The position numbers and the translations under genes are program-made. Source: Psychrobacter sp. (GTDB lineage: Bacteria; Pseudomonadota; Gammaproteobacteria; Pseudomonadales; Moraxellaceae). Taken from it: a stretch of 6,704 bases of DNA. This document shows positions 1-5,504 of the stretch, piece after piece. The DNA lies in contig JARIEH010000020.1 of NCBI GenBank assembly GCA_029256865.1, positions 1-6,704 on the forward strand, read 5' to 3'. Position 1 is the first letter of the stretch, and each line of letters begins with the position of its first letter. Under the pieces are notes generated by a model, which was given only the letters and a program-made list of their open reading frames with translations, had not been told where the DNA came from and searched no databases.

Positions 1-79
1 CGCGGCGTTGATCAGCAACAACTACTTGATAAAATGGGCGTTTCTTGGCACCGCCCCGTGCTAAACGAATAACAACCAT
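1..79 (-). CDS. rpsP: 30S ribosomal protein S16, 5' end only (partial)
   Basis: Reading the minus strand from the ATG at 79-77 gives 26 codons beginning [18 protein letters not shown] and continuing VVVADQRR to the window edge. This is the highly conserved N-terminus of bacterial S16 (E. coli begins [18 protein letters not shown]). S16 is a small-subunit protein that binds 16S rRNA and is needed for 30S assembly. A purine-rich GAGAG lies about 8 nt upstream of the ATG as ribosome-binding site. In gammaproteobacteria rpsP normally heads an operon with rimM, trmD and rplS, which would lie to the left outside this window. The rest of the gene is cut off. Identification is firm because the matching stretch is diagnostic. 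Confidence 0.95.
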   Translation of the reverse strand, partial: MVVIRLARGGAKKRPFYQVVVADQRR

Positions 80-118
80 GTGAATTCTCTCTTTCGCAGG
101 TATACCAAAAAGGGCATA

Positions 119-147
119 ATTATACCATAGTCTTGTTTTATTGAAAA
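119..147 (-). promoter_or_regulatory. Candidate sigma-70 promoter of rpsP (extended -10)
   Basis: On the minus strand a perfect TATAAT lies at 124-119, preceded by TGG (127-125), giving the extended -10 form TGnTATAAT. Seventeen bases upstream is a weak -35, TTTTCA (147-142). Transcription would start near 112, leaving a leader of about 33 nt before the rpsP ATG. The bases after the -10 include GCCC, a GC-rich discriminator of the sort seen in growth-rate-regulated ribosomal promoters; that regulatory reading is inference. Confidence 0.7.
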
Positions 148-235
148 CATAAACTGTGTTTATTTAATTATTTGATAACAATCACTTAAATAATACGTTA
201 GTTAAAACCATAATGCGGATTATTGTCACTTGGTT

Positions 236-251
236 TAGAGTAATTACTCTA
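236..251. repeat. 16-bp perfect palindrome
   Basis: TAGAGTAATTACTCTA reads identically on both strands. It lies about 110 bp from the inferred rpsP start site and about 150 bp upstream of envZ. Its form (two 8-bp half-sites with no spacer) fits a binding site for a dimeric regulator, but no known consensus is recognised. Confidence 0.6.
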
Positions 252-332
252 TAAACTCATATCCTAGTTATCTTATATCCACCTTCTCAAACAAGGTTGT
301 TTTTAGCATTCTCAATCGTAGCGATAAGAATA

Positions 333-355
333 TTAAGCATTTATGCTATGCTTAA
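333..355. repeat. Inverted repeat upstream of envZ
   Basis: TTAAGCAT (333-340) and ATGCTTAA (348-355) are perfect 8-bp inverted arms around a 7-base centre. The centre adds an overlapping option, AGCAT-TT-ATGCT (336-347), so the same left arm can pair with either of two tandem ATGCT copies. The element ends 48 bp before the envZ start, in the position of an operator or 5' leader hairpin. The function is not known. Confidence 0.5.
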
Positions 356-403
356 GCACTCTAGCTATTTCCTCCACCACTCTTATCTAATAATTAACAT
401 TGG

Positions 404-1885
404 ATGCTCATGACTACGCCAAAACCAAAGCCACGCTTCCGCTCTACTTCATGGCTACCACGCTCATACTCTAATAGCTGGCTAACAACTTTGATGGTCG
501 CTTTCATTGTATTCATCAGTATTGGTTTGTCCATTTGGCTTTTTTGGCGCAGTCTGTATCTACCAGAGCTAAAAAACCATGCACGCTATTTGACCAGTGA
601 GTTGCAGCTGATGAATAGCGCAAAGCAAGACTGGAAAGACAGCCCACAGATAAAGCAGTGGATCTATCAGCACTCACATGTCGTAGTGGTGGAGAATCCC
701 AATGATTTTCCACAGGTTGAAGACAAGGCCTTCGTAGCTGTCTTTACAGATGTATTACAGCAAGAAATTGGTGCACAGTTAGGACGTCCTGTGGAAGTTT
801 ATTTCAAATTCAAACCCACACCACAGTTGTGGATACAAGACAGCCGTGATGATAGCTTTTGGATTCGCGAACCTGTTGTTTATTATTCACAATATAGTCC
901 GACTTTATTAATATTATTTTTATTAGGGCTGCCTATTCTTTCTTTGTTAACGATTGTCTTATTGGTACAACAGCTCAATCGTCCGCTACGCCATCTACAA
1001 CGAGCAGCGACTAACTATATTCGTCTCGGCCATGCCACTACTCTGCCTACAAGGGTCGGCCCTACCGAGATTCGTCAAGTTAATATGGCATTTAATCAAC
1101 TATTTACCACACTCAATCAAGCACAAAAAGAGCGTACGATCATGCTTGCTGGTATCTCTCACGATTTGCGGACACCACTCACGCGTATGCGTTTGACCGC
1201 CGAGATGCTGCCTGATGACTTTTTCCGTGAAGGCTTGATTTATGATATAGAAGATATGGATGCTATTTTGGAACAGTTCATCTCGTTTATGAAAGATGGT
1301 TCAGATGAACCTGTACATCTAACAAACTTAGACATCATATTTAATGAAATTATGGTGCAGTTTGCGCCTATGAAGTTTATTTATCAGTCAGAGCTCAACA
1401 AAGCGGTACCTGTCAGACCTTTATCAATTAAGCGCTTGGTCATCAATCTTGTCAATAATGCCAATCGTTATGGTAAGCCGCCAATCTACCTAGCTGCAAC
1501 AGTAGAGCCGATATTTACAGAAACAACAATAACAGAAGATACTGACTTGGTGAGTGAAAGTGAGGTCAATAAAGAAGCTAAAGAGCAGCTGGTAATTTGT
1601 GTGCGTGACTGTGGTTCAGGAGTAGCAGAAGATCAGTTAGAGCGAATAATGCAACCCTTTGAGCGTGGTGAGACGGCACGTACCACTCAGGGTAGTGGTT
1701 TAGGACTTGCTATTGTTAGCCGTATTGCACGACTACATCACGGTACTGTAGAGGCGGTCAATCATCCAGAAGGCGGATTACAGGTTTGTATCCGTATTCC
1801 GCTCATCTCTAAAGTCGCTGGTGGAGAAGCCATGGCAGACGAGGTGCCCACACCCAGTAATGTGATCAATGGGGATGATTATTAA
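404..1885 (+). CDS. envZ: EnvZ-type sensor histidine kinase
   Basis: An inner-membrane sensor kinase of 493 residues that should autophosphorylate on His and pass phosphate to an OmpR-family regulator. A first membrane helix lies at about 27-48, a periplasmic domain at about 49-166, a second helix at about 167-189 and a HAMP linker at about 190-242. The dimerisation box AGISHDLRTPLTRMRLTAEM places the phospho-His at 253 and is close to E. coli EnvZ. The ATPase domain shows the N box (N348, N352), G1 DCGSG (402-406), the F box PFERG (418-422) and G2 GSGLGLAI (430-437). It is longer than E. coli EnvZ (450), partly through an acidic insertion at about 368-394 and a C-terminal tail after 468. No response regulator gene adjoins it. 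Two starts compete: ATG 404, and ATG 410, which has GGA five bases upstream and may be the true one. Confidence 0.9.
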   Translation: MLMTTPKPKPRFRSTSWLPRSYSNSWLTTLMVAFIVFISIGLSIWLFWRSLYLPELKNHARYLTSELQLMNSAKQDWKDSPQIKQWIYQHSHVVVVENPNDFPQVEDKAFVAVFTDVLQQEIGAQLGRPVEVYFKFKPTPQLWIQDSRDDSFWIREPVVYYSQYSPTLLILFLLGLPILSLLTIVLLVQQLNRPLRHLQRAATNYIRLGHATTLPTRVGPTEIRQVNMAFNQLFTTLNQAQKERTIMLAGISHDLRTPLTRMRLTAEMLPDDFFREGLIYDIEDMDAILEQFISFMKDGSDEPVHLTNLDIIFNEIMVQFAPMKFIYQSELNKAVPVRPLSIKRLVINLVNNANRYGKPPIYLAATVEPIFTETTITEDTDLVSESEVNKEAKEQLVICVRDCGSGVAEDQLERIMQPFERGETARTTQGSGLGLAIVSRIARLHHGTVEAVNHPEGGLQVCIRIPLISKVAGGEAMADEVPTPSNVINGDDY

Positions 1886-1925
1886 TAACCAAATTAAAGT
1901 TAAAGAAAAGCTCCTTAAATACCGC

Positions 1926-2105
1926 TTAGTCTTTAGTACCAATTAGCGGGGGTGCATGGGCAGCACTATTAATAAAAGTTATTTCATGCGTCATCTCAGC
2001 TTGCGCTGACTGTACACTCTCTGTCGCGCTTGGCTGCTGTAAAAATAAATAGTAGCCAAGCAACAATGCGTTCAATACGACCAGTCCGCCAAATAAATAA
2101 GGCAT
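1926..2105 (-). CDS. Small single-pass membrane protein, 59 aa, function unknown
   Basis: A short gene of 59 codons. The protein begins MPYLFGGLVVLNALLLGYYL, a hydrophobic segment at about residues 3-22 that should form one transmembrane helix or an uncleaved signal anchor. A polar tail of about 37 residues ends in PPLIGTKD. There are no cysteines and no recognisable domain. Support for a real gene is an excellent ribosome-binding site, AGGAGAGG at 2119-2112, six bases before the ATG, plus a candidate promoter upstream (2191-2219). It lies 171 bp downstream of bfmS on the same strand and converges on envZ, with 40 bp between their stops. I do not recognise the family. A role as an accessory to one of the two neighbouring sensor kinases is only a guess from size, topology and position. 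Confidence 0.65.
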   Translation of the reverse strand: MPYLFGGLVVLNALLLGYYLFLQQPSATESVQSAQAEMTHEITFINSAAHAPPLIGTKD

Positions 2106-2190
2106 TCTCTACCTCTCCTAATTTTTTTATTCAAGGCATCCATGAATATCGTGTATGAATGCTTTTTGAAGACATGAATTCTACTCATTC

Positions 2191-2219
2191 AATTTAAATA
2201 GGGGTTATTAGTTTTTCAA
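2191..2219 (-). promoter_or_regulatory. Candidate sigma-70 promoter for the small membrane protein gene
   Basis: On the minus strand TTGAAA (2219-2214, five of six to the -35 consensus) is followed after exactly 17 bp by TAAATT (2196-2191, four of six to the -10). The start site would be near 2185, giving a leader of about 80 nt before the ATG at 2105. It could also be a chance match in AT-rich sequence. An AT-rich inverted repeat (2209-2248) overlaps the -35. Confidence 0.4.
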
Positions 2220-2276
2220 AAACAAACTCTGCTGTTTCCTAAAAACTAGTACTCAAGCAACTCTAAACTCTTCAAC

Positions 2277-3962
2277 TTATTCATTACTTAGGCTACGCTC
2301 ACTTTTTTCTTGAGTCAGTTGATCGGCCGCAATCGTTTGAGTCAGGGGTTTGATAGGCCAAGTCATGACAAATCGTGCGCCACCAAGCTGTGGACTTTCA
2401 TCCACTTTCATACTGCCACTAAACCAAAAGGCAATACGCGACACAATGGACAAACCAAGCCCATAACCACCCGATGCGCGCGTGCGACTATCATCTAAAC
2501 GTGAAAATGGCACAAATACCTTTTCTCTATCTTCCTCTGCAATACCGTGCCCATCGTCTTCTACACTCACAAATGCATTGCCCTTTTTGACCCCAGCACT
2601 AATGATGATAGTAGTCTCTGCATAGCGTAGCGCATTACCAGCAAGGTTTTGAATCACGCGATGTAGATAACGTCGATCGGCTATCGCAGTGACTTTAGCA
2701 TTTGGCGGCTGCCCAACCACTTCTATAGACTTACCCAGCGCCTTGGTTTCACGGACAACTTGCTCAACCAGCTCTTTTAGGTTGACTGGCTCTAGATCAA
2801 GCTTTGGAGAACCCTCTTCAAGCTTAGCGTATGTCAAAATTTCATCAATCAATCCATTAAGTGCTTCAATATCTTCATCAATAAAATCACGCTGCATATA
2901 CCGTGAGTCTTCATCGTCAGTGTCAGCCAGCATATCTACTGCAAAGCGAATACGAGCCACTGGCGTACGCAATTCATGGGAGACAGCACGTGTCAACTCA
3001 CGCTGTGATTCAATAAGTCGCTTAATATGTTCGGTCATCGCATTGAATGTCGCTGACAGGCGAGCTATCTCATCTTGGCCGATGACTTGTACTTGAATAT
3101 CAAGGTTACCTTGACTGACTTCATTGACCCCCACTTGAATCAGCTGCAATTTTCGTTCCAAAGGAAAGATAAGGGCATAAACGCCTAAACTGATCAAAAA
3201 CATACTGATTAAAATCATACTGACAATTAAATTCAATGGAAACCAATTAAATAGCGGTACAGGCCCCATCAGGATTGCCATATCATTAATTTCAGAGGGT
3301 ACAACAACACTGATAGATGATTGACTTTGACTGCTACTATCTTGCAGCAAAATAACCACTTCATCACGGCGCAGCCGCATCATTTGATCATCATCTAAGT
3401 TGAGTGTGTTCGAGGCTTTTAGCTCAAGTGGATATGAGAACCTTTTTTCTAACATTGCCAAGCGTTCACGTTTGGCCGATAGGGTCGTATAATAAGATAA
3501 GTCATCTAATAAGAATACGGCCATCGCTCGTACTTGCTGCTCGGTAACTTGCGATATCCTAACCGTCAATACACTCTCAGCATCTGGTAGTCGATGATAT
3601 ACGTCAGCATAACTATCTTGACCAATATAGCGCACTACCGTCTCGCCATTATCAAAACGGCGCAGCTCACTGGCGCTGAAATCCACCTTATCAATGGGTA
3701 CTACTTTGAAAGTGGAGCCAAACAAACTACTGGCATCCGTTAACCAGTATTCGCGCTGCGTTGCGTCTTCTTGACGGCTCACACCTTCACTAACCAGATA
3801 AAAAGCACCCGTTGCCATATTTTCACGATAGGATTGCACGCGCTCTTTATTGATGGTATCCATCAATAACTGAGCAAATAACGCCACACACAAACAGACT
3901 ATTAATAGCCCGGCATAAATTCGAACAAAGATACTGTGTTTTAAAGAAGAGACTAATGACAT
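2277..3962 (-). CDS. bfmS: BfmS/RstB-type sensor histidine kinase
   Basis: An inner-membrane sensor kinase of 561 residues, partner of the BfmR-like regulator encoded upstream. Membrane helix 1 is at about 12-34 and a large periplasmic domain at about 35-242 ends in GPVP just before helix 2 (about 243-267), as in E. coli RstB. HAMP spans about 268-320. The H box SHELRTPVARIRF has the phospho-His at 329; the N box has N439 and N443; G1 is EDDGHGIA and G2 GGYGLGLS; the C-terminal LGGARFVMTWP also matches RstB. Length is close to Acinetobacter BfmS (about 549) and well above E. coli RstB. The start is uncertain: ATG 3962 is preferred, but it has no visible ribosome-binding site; an in-frame TTG at 3977 would add five residues and has AAGAG only one base upstream, too close. 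A terminator after bfmR suggests a separate promoter. Confidence 0.88.
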   Translation of the reverse strand: MSLVSSLKHSIFVRIYAGLLIVCLCVALFAQLLMDTINKERVQSYRENMATGAFYLVSEGVSRQEDATQREYWLTDASSLFGSTFKVVPIDKVDFSASELRRFDNGETVVRYIGQDSYADVYHRLPDAESVLTVRISQVTEQQVRAMAVFLLDDLSYYTTLSAKRERLAMLEKRFSYPLELKASNTLNLDDDQMMRLRRDEVVILLQDSSSQSQSSISVVVPSEINDMAILMGPVPLFNWFPLNLIVSMILISMFLISLGVYALIFPLERKLQLIQVGVNEVSQGNLDIQVQVIGQDEIARLSATFNAMTEHIKRLIESQRELTRAVSHELRTPVARIRFAVDMLADTDDEDSRYMQRDFIDEDIEALNGLIDEILTYAKLEEGSPKLDLEPVNLKELVEQVVRETKALGKSIEVVGQPPNAKVTAIADRRYLHRVIQNLAGNALRYAETTIIISAGVKKGNAFVSVEDDGHGIAEEDREKVFVPFSRLDDSRTRASGGYGLGLSIVSRIAFWFSGSMKVDESPQLGGARFVMTWPIKPLTQTIAADQLTQEKSERSLSNE

Positions 3963-4001
3963 AGGCGTCGTGACCAAACTCTTAAGTAATGACTGCTGAC
4001 C

Positions 4002-4085
4002 TTATCCTACGCTATGGATAGTATCAAACTTGGATAAATAAAAAATAATAGCTGTTATTGATGTTAGACGTGATAAACATTTCAT
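4002..4085 (-). CDS. Possible 27-codon upstream ORF in the bfmS leader
   Basis: A short frame begins with ATG at 4085 behind AGAGG (four bases upstream) and encodes MKCLSRLTSITAIIFYLSKF followed by DTIHSVG, ending at a TAA 39 bp before the bfmS ATG. It lies in the same reading frame as bfmS, separated only by that stop and a few codons. A leader peptide influencing bfmS translation is possible, especially as bfmS itself lacks a visible ribosome-binding site. It may equally be chance, since the spacer is short and AT-rich. Confidence 0.2.
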   Translation of the reverse strand: MKCLSRLTSITAIIFYLSKFDTIHSVG

Positions 4086-4129
4086 ACAGCCTCTAGAATA
4101 AGCGGCATATTGACAACTTAAGGCATTAT

Positions 4130-4178
4130 TTTATAAAGAAAATACGGGCTAAAAAACATAATAAATCTTCTTTATAAA
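4130..4178. repeat. 11-bp inverted repeat upstream of bfmS
   Basis: TTTATAAAGAA (4130-4140) and TTCTTTATAAA (4168-4178) are exact inverted copies separated by 27 bp. Each arm contains the self-palindromic octamer TTTATAAA, and the arm centres are 38 bp apart. The right arm overlaps the weak candidate bfmS -10. It may be a pair of regulator half-sites or a leader hairpin, or chance in AT-rich DNA. Confidence 0.4.
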
Positions 4179-4253
4179 TATAACATCCAAATATATGGCT
4201 TAATTAAACCACATAAATTCTCTTTTAAGGTTAAAAACTTAAAATCTTGCCAC

Positions 4254-4280
4254 AAAAAAACCAGCATCATGCTGGCTTTT
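4254..4280 (-). terminator. Rho-independent terminator after bfmR
   Basis: On the minus strand, CCAGCA and TGCTGG form a 6-bp GC-rich stem around a 3-base loop, followed at once by seven T residues (4260-4254). AAAAG before the stem can pair with the T tract to lengthen it. It lies about 47 bp after the bfmR stop and would end the bfmR transcript before bfmS. Confidence 0.85.
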
Positions 4281-4326
4281 AGTGTAACACTGACAATAGA
4301 GCATTATTACGTCGGAGTAAATAGAC

Positions 4327-5037
4327 TTAATTGCCTTCTTTGACGAATAAATAGCCTTTACTACGTACGGTTTTGATACGTTTTGGGTTCTCTGGATCAT
4401 CACCGATTTTAGGACGAATACGCGAAATACGCACATCGATAGAGCGATCTTGTCCGTCATACTCGATGCCACGCAGACGCTCAAAAATATCTTCGCGTGA
4501 CAGGATACGGCCGGCATTAGACGCTAGCAACCACAAGAGGTCATATTCAGCACTGGTAAAGTCTACCAACTCATCACTAAGCGTGACTGAACGACCACCA
4601 TTGTCAATAATCAGCTCGCCAAACTCTAAACGCTGAGGGACATCTTCTGATGGTGCGTTTTCTGAACGGCGTAATAACGCACGAATACGCGCAAGCAACA
4701 CGCGCGGCTGCGCGGGTTTGGCGACATAATCATCAGCGCCCATCTCAAGTCCCAGGACCTGATCCATATCTTCTGTACGGGCAGTCAGCATCAAGATTGG
4801 ATTTTGATAGTGCGGGCGCACCTCACGGCACACAGTGAGACCATCACTACCAGGAAGCATGACATCAAGCACCACTAAATCTGGCTGTTCATTCACGATA
4901 CGACGAATAGCACGATTACCGTCAGTTTCAATCGCCACTTCCAAACCATTTTTGACCAAATAATCTTGGGTCAACATGGCCAGACGCTCGTCATCTTCAA
5001 CAATTAAAATTCGCGGGGTGTTGTCTTCTTCTGTCAT
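4327..5037 (-). CDS. bfmR: BfmR/RstA-type response regulator (OmpR/PhoB family)
   Basis: A cytoplasmic DNA-binding regulator of 236 residues, partner of the BfmS-type kinase. The receiver domain (about 9-124) has the acidic pocket E14-D15-D16, phospho-acceptor D58 in LDVMLPG, T85 and K107 before P108. A winged-helix domain (about 136-233) carries the recognition region RSIDVRISRIRPK and ends KTVRSKGYLFVKEGN. The stretch TSAEYDLLWLLASNAGRILS and the region after it are, as far as I recall, nearly identical to Acinetobacter BfmR (238 aa), which controls envelope, capsule, biofilm and stress genes. The ATG at 5037 is chosen because AGAGGA lies seven bases upstream and the protein then matches family length; the frame stays open 33 codons further upstream without family resemblance. 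It is followed by a terminator and preceded by its own spacer, so it is probably monocistronic. Confidence 0.94.
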   Translation of the reverse strand: MTEEDNTPRILIVEDDERLAMLTQDYLVKNGLEVAIETDGNRAIRRIVNEQPDLVVLDVMLPGSDGLTVCREVRPHYQNPILMLTARTEDMDQVLGLEMGADDYVAKPAQPRVLLARIRALLRRSENAPSEDVPQRLEFGELIIDNGGRSVTLSDELVDFTSAEYDLLWLLASNAGRILSREDIFERLRGIEYDGQDRSIDVRISRIRPKIGDDPENPKRIKTVRSKGYLFVKEGN

Positions 5038-5044
5038 TGTTATA

Positions 5045-5050
5045 TCCTCT
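5045..5050 (-). promoter_or_regulatory. Ribosome-binding site deciding the bfmR start
   Basis: AGAGGA on the minus strand, seven bases before ATG 5037. It fixes this start against the in-frame ATG at 5136, which has no comparable site. Confidence 0.85.
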
Positions 5051-5138
5051 AATGTAAAAATTAATAGCAGGGAAGTTGATAGCACAATAAAATGGAACAA
5101 TGGATGTTCATATGGATGGTGCAAAGTTGGTAACACAG

Positions 5139-5170
5139 TATACTATCAAACAGTCATATACCTATACTAT
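5139..5170. repeat. Direct repeat TATACTAT upstream of bfmR
   Basis: TATACTAT occurs at 5139-5146 and again at 5163-5170, 24 bp apart on the same strand. The second copy overlaps the candidate bfmR -10 and the first overlaps the alternative TATACT. OmpR-family regulators bind directly repeated half-sites, so an autoregulatory site is possible but unproven. Confidence 0.4.
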
Positions 5171-5189
5171 AGCTTATTGTCGTTAACAA
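5161..5189 (-). promoter_or_regulatory. Candidate bfmR promoter
   Basis: TTGTTA (5189-5184) and TATAGG (5166-5161) on the minus strand are separated by 17 bp; each matches four of six consensus bases. The start site would be near 5154, with a leader of about 117 nt. Weak boxes are common at activator-dependent promoters, but the match may be chance. A second possible -10, TATACT, lies at 5142-5137 without a good -35. Confidence 0.35.
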
Positions 5190-5419
5190 AACCTATAAAC
5201 AACTTCAAATAATCCTTTAATTTATATCCAAGAACCATGTGCCCTTTCTCATTAGTGGCTTTAATATAACCAAATATATCAATTACTGCTAATGATTTTC
5301 ACTCGGATTTATTATTCAGTTTTAAGGACTGCCAATTCACCAATTAAAGATCCACTTTTTTGGCCATAATGCAGCAGTTATACAGCACTAACCTCTGAAA
5401 TTAAGGCTTTTTATTTAGC

Positions 5420-5447
5420 AAAAAAAACAGCCCATCTTGGACTGTTT
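5420..5447 (-). terminator. Rho-independent terminator of the ATP synthase operon
   Basis: On the minus strand AAACAGTCC and GGGCTGTTT form a 9-bp stem (one T-G wobble) around a 5-base loop and run straight into a tract of T residues (complement of the eight A at 5420-5427). It lies about 57 bp past the atpC stop and separates the atp operon from bfmR. Confidence 0.88.
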
Positions 5448-5504
5448 CTTTTGATCTTTCGACTACCGATACTTAAATTTTAAATTATGGTCTTCTCATT
5501 AAAG

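Larger units (their letters stand above)
80..403. other. Divergent spacer between rpsP and envZ
   Basis: This 324-bp AT-rich spacer separates the divergent rpsP (minus) and envZ (plus) genes. It holds the rpsP promoter near its left end and two dyad elements (236-251 and 333-355) nearer envZ. I found no convincing coding region; the longest ATG-started frame I checked on the plus strand is 13 codons without a ribosome-binding site. No good -35/-10 pair for envZ stands out. TTGTCA at 223-228 is a fair -35, but the AT-rich stretch after it (TCTATA at 248-253) is spaced about 19 bp, so the envZ promoter is left unassigned. Confidence 0.6.
3963..4326. other. Spacer between bfmR and bfmS
   Basis: This is a 364-bp AT-rich gap between a response regulator and its kinase, where many such pairs overlap or nearly touch. 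Starting from bfmR it holds an intrinsic terminator (4254-4280), an 11-bp inverted repeat (4130-4178) and a possible short upstream ORF (4002-4085). A weak candidate bfmS promoter is the extended -10 TGTTATATT on the minus strand (hexamer 4182-4177) without a good -35. No other gene is seen. Confidence 0.6.
5038..5419. other. Spacer between the atp terminator and bfmR
   Basis: About 380 bp of AT-rich sequence upstream of bfmR. It contains a candidate promoter (5161-5189), a pair of direct repeats overlapping its -10 (5139-5170) and the bfmR ribosome-binding site. Another possible -35/-10 start is TTGGCA on the minus strand within 5329-5334, without a good -10. One minus-strand frame is open from about 5292 to 5167, but its only ATG (5238) gives just 23 codons; I do not call it a gene. 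Confidence 0.55.

Noticed and set aside
1..72. Plus-strand open frame ending at TAA 70-72, resembling the tail of a gene
   Set aside because: The opposite strand encodes an unmistakable S16 N-terminus over the same bases with a ribosome-binding site.
1900..1918. Possible bidirectional terminator between envZ and the small gene
   Set aside because: The stem is AT-rich with two wobble pairs and no proper T tract on either strand.
2072..2188. 38-codon minus-strand frame overlapping the small membrane protein start
   Set aside because: No ribosome-binding site, a basic composition without features, and it conflicts with the better supported 59-codon gene.
2689..3096. 135-codon plus-strand frame opposite bfmS
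   Set aside because: It is antisense to the conserved kinase core, is low-complexity and Ser/Arg-rich as expected for a shadow frame, and has no family match.
3963..3977. TTG start at 3977 for bfmS
   Set aside because: The AAGAG before it is only one base away and TTG is rare; ATG 3962 is preferred, though neither start is well supported.
4239..4517. 92-codon minus-strand frame overlapping the end of bfmR and its terminator
   Set aside because: It runs out of frame through the conserved BfmR DNA-binding domain and across the terminator hairpin, so it is a shadow.
5038..5136. 33-residue N-terminal extension of BfmR from ATG 5136
   Set aside because: The extension lacks family resemblance, the ATG has no good ribosome-binding site, and the internal ATG 5037 has AGAGGA and gives the family length.
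5167..5292. Open minus-strand stretch upstream of bfmR that might be a gene remnant
   Set aside because: Only 23 codons follow its sole ATG, an in-frame TGA precedes it, and nothing resembles a known protein; it overlaps the candidate bfmR promoter.
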